This document shows positions 32,895 through 42,044 of a DNA stretch of 44,192 nucleotides, one piece after another. The notes below the pieces were generated by a model that ran no database searches, was not told where the DNA came from, and saw nothing but the letters and a program-made list of their open reading frames with translations. Source of the DNA: Micractinium sp. NFX-FRZ (lineage: Eukaryota; Chlorophyta; Trebouxiophyceae; Chlorellales; Chlorellaceae); NCBI GenBank assembly GCA_029339195.1, contig JAPTJF010000497.1, positions 1 through 44,192 on the forward strand, read 5' to 3'. Both the position numbers and the translations under genes were made by a program. Positions within the stretch are counted from its first letter, which is position 1. Every line of letters starts with the position of its first letter.

Positions 32895-35800
32895 TCATGC
32901 CGCCGCCTTCTTTTTCTTCTTCTGCAGCACAGCAGGGCAGCGAATGAGGGCAGTGGGTGAGTGCAGGAGGCACTGGGTAGCAGGGCATGGTGTGCCCCCA
33001 TGACTTCCTGCCGACAGTCAGTACTCCGCACAAGCCGTGCCCGCTCAGCAACGAGTGCAGCTGCGCAGCCAGCACCCTGTGCAAACCACGCCGCACCCCT
33101 GCAAACCCCTGCAGCCCCACCGGCCCTCCACATCTCCATGCGCGCACCTTCTTCTCGCCCTTCTCTGTCGCTGGCGCCTCCTCCTCCGCCGCCTCCGTCT
33201 CCTTTCGCTTCTTCTTCTTCTCCTTCTTCCCCTCCTCCGCTGCAGGCGCCTCCTCCTCCTTCTTGCTCTTCTTCTTCTTCTTCTTGCCGCCATCCTCTGC
33301 GGGCTCGCCCTCGCCCGCGGCGTCGCCCAGCGTCGCAATCACCTCCTGCAGGGGTGCAAATCCAGGCGCACAGAGAGGTTTGGTGGTCAGCAGACGGGCG
33401 GAAAGCTGCTATGCATGTTGAAAACCGTGGGGAGTTTGCAAGGCAACAGCCGCCAACCCACCGCTCAGCACCTGGGCTTTGCAAACCATCGCTGCAACTT
33501 CAACCTGACAAAATCCGTGTCGCCGTGCCTGCCCCATTCCTGCCCACCAGCGCTGTCACCCGCACCCTCCCTCCCACCCGCGTCTCAACCTCAACCGGCA
33601 ACCACTTGCACCACCCCAGCACCGGGCCCCCACCTGCATGACGTCCAGGTTCTTGCGCGGCGCCACACCCTCCTCGTAGAACCGCAGCCGCTCCTCAACC
33701 TGCGGGGGGCGGGCGTGACGGTGGCGGGGCAGGCAGGGCAGGGCAGGGCGGGTGGGCGCGAGGTTGGGGCAAGGCGGAAAGCCGACAGGCGTGGCAGGCA
33801 CCAATGCCAAGCTGCACACGCACCACACGGTGGTGCGCAGGCTTCTGAACTGTAACCCCCAGGCTGGGCAGGCGTTCAGGAGCGTCAAACCCACAGGGAC
33901 CGGCCGGCCGTTTGCCCCGCCCTCTCCGCGCACTCACACACACACACACACAATAACGCACCTGGTCCTTCAGCTTGAGCCCAAAGGCATCTGTGTTTGC
34001 CTCCAGGAAGCAGTCGATGCGTGAGGCAATGGAGCACTTGTTGGCCAGGTAGCGGCTGCACAGTGTGTGTAGGGTGGGAGGGGCATGGGTGGGAAGGAAG
34101 TGAGGATGCAATGCATGCAGCTTGCTCCTGCGTGCTGCTGTGGAGACGGCAGCAGTGGTAAGAGCAGCGCAAACTGATGCCATGAGCAGTTGCCCGCCGC
34201 ATGCTCAGCACACGCCCACGGAAGCCAGCCCTGCTAGGTAGCAAGCCTTGGTCTGATCATCCCAGACCAGAAAGCCCATCCCTGGTCACCCACAGCGGCC
34301 CCCGCCGCACCTGATGCGCCCCTTGTTGCGCTGCTTGGCGCGGCCGATGAATGAGGAGTGGAAGATGAGGCCATACTTGGGGGTGTTGCCCTTGGTCTTC
34401 AGCGCCCTGCAGCACAAGAGAGGGAGGGGGGGAGCAGCCAGGCAGAGGCGCGGGCAGGGAGGGGCACAGGTCAGCTGACAGGGCAGGGCAGGACAGGCAC
34501 GACACCTGGTCTTACCATTTGCTGCCCATCTAAACCCGCTCCCAGGGGCCGCACCTTTTCATGCCAAGTACCATGGGCACGCTCGAGGGAAACCACCCGT
34601 GAGCCTTCTATCAAGGCATCAACCAAGCAAAAGAGAGACAAGCGTCTTGGGCCTGTCTCCCTTCTTGTCCTTCAAGAATGACAAACCCAGAGTGGCTTGC
34701 CCTTCTTCTTGAAGGAGAAGAAGACAGACAAAATCAAGATGCTTGCCCCTCTTCTTGGTTGATGCCTTGATAGAAGGCTCAGGGGCGGCCTTAGAGCCCG
34801 GCAGCTACTGCGTGTAGCAGCCGCTGCCCACCTGAACGCCGGCCTTGCCACTCCCAGGATCTGCACCCTTGAGAGGCTGAGTACTCTACACACACAACAC
34901 GCTTGTAGATGGTAACACACGGCACAAGTAGCAGGCGCTGCCACCCACCTGAACAGCGCCTTCTCCGCCCCCAGGATCTGCACCGTGGAGGCCGGGTACT
35001 TGGCCAGGCTGGTGAGGGAGCCGGCGTGGGAGATGAGGCGGGCACCCACCAGCTCGCCAATCAGGGCAGACAGGTTGGGGGCCACGGCGTGCATCTTGTC
35101 TGCGGGCGGGACGGGGGGCGGGGGGAGGGAAGGGGTCGGTTTGCAGGTGGAGTGGGTGGGCTGGCTGGCTGGCAGCTGCTGCAGCTCAAACTACCGCCGT
35201 TTCCCTCTTTGCAACGGCAGGAGCAAACAAACACGGCTTGTGCGCTCACCTACAGCTGTTGATTGACAACACACAATCCGCCCAAACACTCACCACCAGG
35301 CATGCCTATTCACAAGGCACGCGTTAACGACAGACACCTCACCCGACAGGTAGTTGAACAGCTTCCGGCGGCGTGCCTGCCCACCCACCCATCCACCGCC
35401 ATTGCATGCCCACTGACAGCACAGGTGCCTCCAACAAGCGCTCACCCGACAGGTAGTTGAACAGCTTCTGGCGGTACTCTGCCAGGGAGATGACGCGGCG
35501 CGCAAACGTCTCAATGTTGATCAGGTCAATGGGGGAGATGTCCTGGCCCATGGAGATCTTGGCGGCCTGCGGGGATTGGTCGGGGGCAGGGCAGGGGCAA
35601 TGCAACAGCGGGCGAGTGGGGAGTGGTTCTACCTGAGAAGCAGTGGGCAGGGCGGCGGGCCGGCCGCCTGCTGCCTACCCAACACACAACGGCGACAACA
35701 CGGCGGGGCGCTGCGGCTGCCGAACTGGCCCTTCCCCTCCACTCCACTGCTCCCCTTGGCCCGGCTTGAGGCCGAGCCCGGCCGCTCAGCTTGCCCCCGC

Positions 35801-38036
35801 CCCGCCCACACCTCGACAATCTCCTTGGCCTTGTCCTCCTCCCCCACAATCTCCTTGATCGCGTCAATCTTGTCGTCGCCCAGGCTGCTCTTGTCCTTGA
35901 TCAGCAGCACCAGCTGCACAGATACGCGAATGGGAGGAAGAGGACCGGGCAGGGTAGGAGGGAGGGGGTGGGTGGGTGGGTACAGGCCAGGGAGGGCCAA
36001 CGTGCTACATTGCCCGTGCAGCACGGCACCGCTGCACTGCCAGGTTGCTGGGTTAGAAGCGCCCTTGACACAGCAGGCATGCTGCCACGGCAGCAAGGCA
36101 CACCGCTCTTGCAAAAGTCGCCTGCCTCACCTGCGCGTATTGGTAGTTGTCGTTGCAGATCTTGACCAGCTCGGGGAAGTGCCACGAGTACCACTCGCGC
36201 ACGCGCATGACAAACGTGTTGACGTCCTTGTCCAGCGTGTCCAGCAGGGCAATGGCCTGCAGCGTGTGGCGTGGGGAGCAGACGAGAGGGAAGCAAGCGC
36301 TCAAGCGAAGGCTGCAGCGGTGAAAACTGTAGTTCGAGTCCAGGCCTGGGGCAGTAAATAGGAAAAAGTGGTGTCCAAGGAGCGGCTCATGAAATTATGA
36401 GCGGGCACACCGCGGGAGCAGCGCGGCACCGAACCAGCCCAGCACAAGACGGCGCTCGAGTGTACTGCCAGCTCAGCACCCTGCCAGCTCAGCGCCATGC
36501 CAGCTCAGCGCCGCACCTGGATGATCATGTTGTCCGCCTTGTTGACGTTGAACTTGACCTTGGCGCGGGAGTAGGAGTGGGCCAGACCCAGCTGGGCACG
36601 CGCCATGTCGCGGTCCTCCAGACCCTGTGGCACAGAAATGGTGAAGGCGCACGAGCAGGGTGAGGCGTGTGCTGCGAAGACGAGCAGGCGCCGTGACATG
36701 GGCAGCAAGCAGGGGACGCTGCGGCGGCTGGCGAGCAAAGGTGGGCGGCACGCAGGACCCACAGCACCCTGCCCGCTGCTCTCCCTGCCCATGCTGCACC
36801 CCCCCTCAGCCGCCCCCCTGACCCTCTGCCACGCCACGGCTGGGGCCTTGCTGTCCCCAACTGCCGCCCAGCTTCCTGCCCCAGTTTGTCTCGGCTGTGG
36901 TGGGCATATAGGTGGGTGTGCCCACCTTGATGAAGGTGGCCAGGTGCTGGCGCACGCCGCGCAGCAGCTCGCCGACATACTCGTTGCACTCGCACGGCAC
37001 GCCCGTCTCCTCCTGAAACATGGGGAACGTGAAGGGAAACGGAGAAGCAGTCAGAATTGCATGAACAAGCAGCATCGTAGAGCATGCCCTTCGCTTCCTG
37101 CCGGTTGGACGAGGAAGCGCAGCGGAGCACAACACAGCACAGCACAGCAGGGCGTGCATACATGTACGGCATGCAGCAGCGGCGGTGCAGAGCCCAGCAA
37201 AGAGCAGCAGCACCGGCGCTAGAAGTTGGCAGACGGCTGCCGCAAGAGAAAGGCCGCTGTCCAGTGCTGCATGCTGCTCCCCGTGCCGGCTGGCGTCAGC
37301 AGCCTCGCTCAAGCCCCCTGCAGTGAGGTGCCCAGGCCGCACGCTGCTACTGCATCCCCCGCACGCATCATTCCTGCTGACCTGCCTGCCTGCTGTCGAG
37401 ATCAGGAACAAATCATCACCGCATGCACCTGTGCTTTGATGTACGTTATCATATTATTGATATCAAGTGTGGTGCAAGTGTGTGCCACCCACCTGGATGG
37501 CGGAGCCCAGCTTGGCCTCGGACACGCCCAGCTTGAACTTGGCCTTGCCCTCCTTCTTCACCTTGGGCAGGTTGGTGGTCAGGAAGTTCTTGAGGTCGTC
37601 CGTCAACTGCGGGGCAACAGCGAAGCAGAAATCAGTGAGGCAGCTGCCCCGGGCAACGCGCACGGCAGGCAGCAGCCAGCTGGGCGGCGGCGGCGGCGGC
37701 GGCAGTGGAATTGCGCACTGCATGCCACCGCCAGTCGGGCTGGGCGTGTCTACTTGGCGCCAACTACGTGCCTGGCCGCTTCCCGGCTGCAGCAAGCGCC
37801 CCTGGACATATGCATGCTCCCACCTGCGACTCCGAGACAGCGTTAATCTGCTCCAGGGCGTTCGCCGCCGATGTGAAGGGCTTGAAGGCCGCCAACTTCA
37901 CGCTCTTGCCAAAGCGCGCGATGTCCTGCACCGACCGCTGCACGGCATCCACACCCTGCGCCAGCTCGTCGCTGGCCGTCACTTCAAAGAGTCCATAGCC
38001 ACTGGCGGACTCGAACAGCAGGAACTGCGAGCCCAT
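32895..38036 (-). CDS. NOP56: NOP56, box C/D snoRNP core protein
   Basis: Thirteen exons in phase, 500 aa: 38036-37824, 37606-37493, 37012-36926, 36624-36517, 36256-36131, 35913-35812, 35566-35446, 35099-34949, 34406-34311, 34055-33962, 33699-33634, 33345-33148, 32921-32895. The N-terminal domain starts [19 protein letters not shown]. Diagnostic NOP56 (not NOP58) blocks are [39 protein letters not shown] and [15 protein letters not shown]. The Nop domain contains [55 protein letters not shown] and [16 protein letters not shown]. The tail is a Lys/Glu-rich nucleolar extension ending KKKKKAAA. The protein joins NOP58, fibrillarin and the 15.5K protein on box C/D guide RNAs and U3 for 2'-O-methylation and pre-rRNA processing. 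Introns 7 and 8 hold echo copies of the preceding exon ends, and intron 8 also holds a foldback of about 180 nt. Confidence 0.96.
34601..34780 (-). repeat. 180-nt imperfect foldback in NOP56 intron 8
   Basis: The left arm begins GAGCCTTCTATCAAGGCATC at 34601 and the right arm ends with its exact complement at 34780. The first 27 positions pair perfectly; pairing then continues imperfectly (AAGAG-G-CAAGC-TCTTG, and CTCCTTCAAGAA-like blocks) to a loop of about 20 nt near 34690. It is AAG/CTT-rich and less GC-rich than its surroundings. It is transcribed within the NOP56 pre-mRNA. Confidence 0.8.
34812..34866 (-). repeat. Echo of NOP56 exon 8 end plus donor
   Basis: [11 protein letters not shown] here repeats [11 protein letters not shown] of the real exon end (34949-34983), 117 bp upstream on the transcript. 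Similarity continues across the donor (TTCAG/GTGGGC against TTCAG/GTGGGT) and into the intron (AGCG-CTGCTAC). The frame is open between the two donors and 117 is a multiple of three. Confidence 0.8.
35338..35373 (-). repeat. Echo of NOP56 exon 7 end plus donor
   Basis: RKLFNYLSG with following GTGAGG repeats [15 protein letters not shown] of the true exon 7 end (35441-35476), 103 bp away. Thirty-odd bases are almost identical, so the copy is recent or constrained. Confidence 0.85.
36465..36512. repeat. 16-bp minisatellite beside the NOP56 exon 4 donor
   Basis: Three units of (C/A)TGCCAGCTCAGC(A/G)CC at 36465, 36481 and 36497. They begin within 5 bp of the exon 4 splice donor, inside the intron. 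Confidence 0.85.
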
Positions 38037-38293
38037 GGCTGTTGCCTCACGGGTCTGAGCGCCAAAGGGTGGGGGGATGGCAGGCTGTGCGTCCCCACAG
38101 GCTGTCAGATATGCTGCAGTGCTGCCAGGTACCTCCACTGACTTGGGCAGGTGTTGCAAGGCGCTGCTTGGAGCCCCCCTGCAGTGCACAGGCTGGCCCA
38201 GCATGGCCGTAGCACGCCGAGCATGGCGGCGGAATTCAGGCACCATTTCGCATTTCCACTGGACATTCAAGCACATACCGATCCCGAGCAACA
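38037..38293. promoter_or_regulatory. Bidirectional promoter of NOP56 and RRP9
   Basis: A gap of 257 bp separates the two start codons, which face away from each other. A GGCCCA at 38195-38200 (TGGGCC on the minus strand) matches the site II motif seen in plant ribosome-biogenesis promoters. A single copy could be chance. No TATA box was seen. Confidence 0.6.
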
Positions 38294-41200
38294 ATGGCGC
38301 GGCCCAAGGGAAGAGCAGCCTCAGCAGCGGGCAGAAAGCGCAAGGCGCGCGACGACTTCTTCGAGGAGGAGGAGGCGGAGGAAGAGTTCTTTGTGCAGAG
38401 CGGCGATGAGGCAGCCTCGGGCAGCGACAGCGAAGGGGAGGACGCCGAGGCGAACGAGACGGCAGAGGAGAAGCGGCTGCGGCTCGGTGCGCAAAGGGCA
38501 TGGGCGGGGCTTGCACCAATGTCGGCGCCGTGGCGCTTGCAGTCCGCCATTGGCAGCATGCATGCTGCTGGCGGCAGCGGCGGCAGCCGGCCGGGCAGGC
38601 AGGTGGTACAGACAAGCCTATTGCTAACAGCCGCGTGGTGGCACGGCCTTGCGCCTGCACTAGGCCCCATTGTTGTACCCGCAGGCAGCAGCCCTGTTGC
38701 CCCCGCAGTGCCCAACAGCGCTGCCCATGGCCAGCTCCTGACGTGCAGACCCTTTTGCGCCATCTCTCCCTCTCGCTGCAGCCAAGGCATACTTGGATCA
38801 AGTCAAGGCAATCGAGGCAGCTGAGCGGGATCCAGACTCGGATGAGGATGATGGCGACGAGGAGGGGGCACGAGGGGCGCACGGAGCGGTGGCAGATCGG
38901 CTGCGGCAGGACGCCTTGGAGAGCATGGGGCACCTGCAACGCAAGCTGGCGCACCGCCTGGTGCTGCCGCCGCTGCCGCGCACCGCAGACTGGAGCAGCA
39001 GCAGCGCAGCGGGAGCGGCAGGCACGGGCGGCCGGCTGCTGCGGGGGCACCGCCTGTCGGTGACGGCCATAGCAGTAGCGCCCGACGACAGAACCGTCTA
39101 CTCTGTCAGCAAAGAGGGCGGCATCTTGGCGCACGATGTGGAGACGGGGGCGCGGCACCGGTTTGACGGCGCGGCAGCAGGGCAGGGCAAGGTGACGGCA
39201 ACCGGCACAGAAGCAGACTGGGTGAAGCGGGGCCCTCGGCAGAGTGCAAGCAGCTCGCTTCTGGCAGCTGCTGTGTCCAGCGATGGGCGGTATCTGGCGG
39301 TGGGAGGCGGCGACCGCAAAGTGCACATCTGGGATGCACGCAGCCGGCAGTATGTGCGGGTGAGTGGGGGAGAGGGAAGAGAGGGAGAGGGGAGAGAGGG
39401 AGAGGGAAGGGGCGGGGCATGGAGAGGGGAGTGCGGCCGGCAGTACGTGTTGGTGATGAGTGTATGGAGAGGGGTGCGAGAGCGGAGCGGGAGTGCAGCC
39501 AGCAGCACGCGCGGTGAAGTGGCGGCACAGGGCAACGAAAAGTGCGGAGCTATCAGGCAAGCTACGTCTGTGCATGCACATGCAGCAGCTAGCGCATTGA
39601 TTGGCATGCGGCAGTGCCCGGCCGGCAGGCTCGCCCTCCTGCCCCTAAGCCTGGCCCCACTCACACCGCCCCACTCTGCACTTCAAGGCTACACTGACAC
39701 TGGCACCGACACTCACATTCCTACCACGCTCCCCGCAGGGCTTCCCGGGGCACAAGGACGCGGTGAGCTGCCTGGCCTTCCGTGAGAGCACCCACGAGCT
39801 GTACAGCGGCTCCCTGGACCGCTCCATCAAGCAGTGGAGCCTGGATGACATGGCGTATGTGGACACACTGTTTGGGCACCAGGCGGGTGAGCGGCTGGCA
39901 CAACAGGAGCGCGTGTTGCCGGCTGCTGCTGCTGCGGCGGCTGGAAGATAGCACAAAGCTCTGCTGCTGCTGGGGGTGCCTCTGCTGTCACAGAACGCGG
40001 AGACCTGCTGCTGCTACTGCGGGTGGCTGGCTGCACTGGTCCAAAGCGCTGAGCTCAACCGCTGCCGCAAACCGGGCATGAGGCGGATGAGTGGCTGGCT
40101 GCTCCTGCTGCCGCACTGCCCCCCTCCGGCATGCCCGTCCCACACCCCATGCCCTGATGCCCTTCTCGCATGCTTTGCCCCTTGCAGAGGTGCTCAGCGT
40201 GGACGCCCTGCGCGCTGAGCGCTGCGTCAGCGCCGCCGCCGACCGCACCTGTCGCGTGTGGAAGATCCCAGAGGAGAGCCAGCTCATCTTCCGGGGGCAC
40301 TGCCCCACCATTGAGTGCTGCCGCTACGTGGCGGGCAACCAGTGGGCCAGCGGCAGCGCCGACGGCAGCGTCAGCCTGTGGGCGGGCACCAAGAAGAAGC
40401 CCATCTTTACGATGAGGTGAGGCGGAGGAGACTTGAATGTTTGGTTGTGCAGCGGTATGGTGAAGCAATGTGAGGCCGGCACGAAGCGGTAGCTTGGGTC
40501 CACGAGGAGGGGTGGGTGGTGGCAGGCAGTTGCAGTGGGTGGTGGGCTGTGAATCAACTAAACTGCCAGGCAGGCGCTAACACAGCGCTGCAAGAGCTGC
40601 GTGCCCCGGCCTGTGGCCTGCCACCCCACACCCCTGCATCCTCACGTTACCGCCTGCCAACTGCTGGCCACATCCTGCCTGCAGGGGCGCGCACGTGGAC
40701 CCCAACGCAGACGGCGAGGAGGCGGAGGGGGCAGGCAGCGTGGGCGGCGACGCGGCGACGTGGGTGGGCAGCGTGGCGGTGTGCCGAGGCAGCGACTTGC
40801 TGGTGAGGAGGGGGCCTTGCTGGAGTGCACCTTTAGTGACGGCTTGGCTTGCGCCCTGGGTTTTGCCCTGGGTGCGCTTTGGGCCTGCTGGTTGTGGCAG
40901 CAGGCAAGCTGTTGCTAGAGGGTGGGTGTGCTGGCAAGGTGGCAGGAGTGAGCGTGCAAGTACGACGGACATGATGGTTAAAGGGGGCATGACGAGAAGC
41001 GTCTCTTGGCGACTGGCCACCCGCTGAGCTGGATAGCGACACGTGCACAGCTGGCCTGCAGGCAGTTGCACCTGCAGCAACCGCCGCCGCTGGCGGGGTG
41101 GACCAGCACGGCTGAGCAGCTGCCTTGCCTTCTGTCTTAGCTTCCTGCAAAGCCCTACCTGTATGTCCTGCCCCAGCAACCCAGCAACCCTGCACCTCCC

Positions 41201-41476
41201 CTCGCTGCCCCGGCGCAGGCCAGCGGCGCAGGCGACGGCGTGGTGCGGCTGTGGGCCGTGGTGGACGCCAAGGGCGGCAGCAGCAAGGCACTCGAACCCC
41301 TGGGGGGCCTCCCTGTGCGCGGCTTTGTCAACTCCCTCGCCTTTGCACGCAGCGGGCGCTTCCTGGCTGCAGGGGTGGGGCAGGAGCCGCGCATGGGGCG
41401 CTGGCTGCGAGACGGCGCGGCACGCAACGGCGTGCTGATACAGCCGCTCATGCTGCAGGAGGAGGGGGGCGCGTGA
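38294..41476 (+). CDS. RRP9: RRP9/U3-55K, WD40 protein of the U3 snoRNP
   Basis: Six exons in phase, 507 aa: 38294-38486, 38782-39359, 39739-39886, 40188-40416, 40685-40802, 41219-41476. The N-terminus is basic then acidic (MARPKGRAASAAGRKRKARD, poly-Glu), as in the family, followed by AYLDQVKAIEAAERD. WD40 repeats follow: LLRGHRLSVTAIAVAPDDRTVYS, SSDGRYLAVGGGDRKVHIWD, GHKDAVSCLAFRE with SLDRSIKQWSLD, SVDALRAERCVSAAADRT, CRYVAGNQWASGSADGSVSLW, and DGVVRLWAV. The REST-HELYSGS-DR-IKQW pattern is specific to U3-55K. It binds the U3 snoRNA B/C motif and takes part in early 18S rRNA cleavages. An acidic Gly-rich insertion in exon 5 lengthens one blade. TGTAA lies 132 nt past the stop. Intron 2 contains two degenerate copies of the exon 2 end. 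Confidence 0.94.
39432..39519 (+). repeat. Two echoes of RRP9 exon 2 end in intron 2
   Basis: The real exon end and donor (39339-39366, CAGCCGGCAGTATGTGCGG/GTGAG) recurs as GCGGCCGGCAGTACGTGTTG-GTGATGAG at 39432-39460 and GCAGCCAGCAGCACGCG-CGGTGAAG at 39494-39519, separated by a GAGAGGGA-rich purine tract. Confidence 0.7.
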
Positions 41477-41607
41477 AGTATGCAAGGGCACGCTGATTGA
41501 ACGCACTGGACCATGCACCGCACCTCGCACCCAGGGTGCCCGTCACTCGGTAACCATGAACGTGGGCGTCACCCTGCCTCCATGCCTGGGGTTGCTCCCC
41601 AGGCACC

Positions 41608-41612
41608 TGTAA
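41608..41612 (+). terminator. TGTAA poly(A) signal of RRP9
   Basis: Lies 132 nt downstream of the RRP9 stop codon. Confidence 0.65.
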
Positions 41613-41975
41613 CTCATTCGCAGCTGCTCGAAAAGGGTTCACTTGGTGATGCATGAGGGAAGAGGTTACGTGCCGACTCGGGACAGGGCGGTTGTGCCCT
41701 TTGAGCTGGCCCATGTGCGGGCCAGACAGTTGGCCCCACCGCCGCCAGTGGCAGGCTGGCCCCGCGCATGGGTGGCCTTGAATTCCAACCGACTTCTGTA
41801 ACTTATTGAGGTAATCTGATGCCAGAAACAGAGCACTGGCCTAGTTGATGACTGCCCAGTCCAACTGATCAGCCCAACTGCTTGGCACCCACCTGTCTGG
41901 CGGCGCCAGCTGGGAGGCGGCGGCAGCCGGCAGGGGTGCCAGCTGGGTCCTCAGCTGAACGCGGCTCTTGAATGC

Positions 41976-41981
41976 TATAAA
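41976..41981 (+). promoter_or_regulatory. TATA box of the secreted-protein gene
   Basis: TATAAA in a GC-rich setting, 64 bp upstream of the ATG at 42045. With initiation about 30 bp downstream, the 5' UTR would be roughly 35 nt. Confidence 0.6.
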
Positions 41982-42044
41982 TTCTCGCTCTGGTCGTTGC
42001 ACTGATTCGCACCCTGTTAGCCCGGCTCAGCCAAGGTCCCGACC

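Larger units (their letters stand above)
41477..42044. promoter_or_regulatory. RRP9 3' UTR and promoter of the secreted-protein gene
   Basis: Contains the RRP9 TGTAA (41608-41612), then the promoter of the next gene with a clear TATAAA at 41976-41981. Nothing else was seen. Confidence 0.55.

Noticed and set aside
33037..33855. Plus-strand ORF of 272 codons opposite NOP56 exons 11 and 12
   Set aside because: It is the shadow of the Lys/Glu-rich tail and introns of NOP56, with Leu-rich antisense composition.
36332..36341. GTTCGAGTCC resembling a tRNA B box
   Set aside because: No matching A box, acceptor stem or cloverleaf could be found around it in the NOP56 intron.
37412..37418. GTGATGA (C box) on the minus strand in NOP56 intron 2, a possible intronic box C/D snoRNA
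   Set aside because: The only suitably placed CTGA is about 120 nt away, the terminal stem is only about 3 bp, and no guide context is evident.
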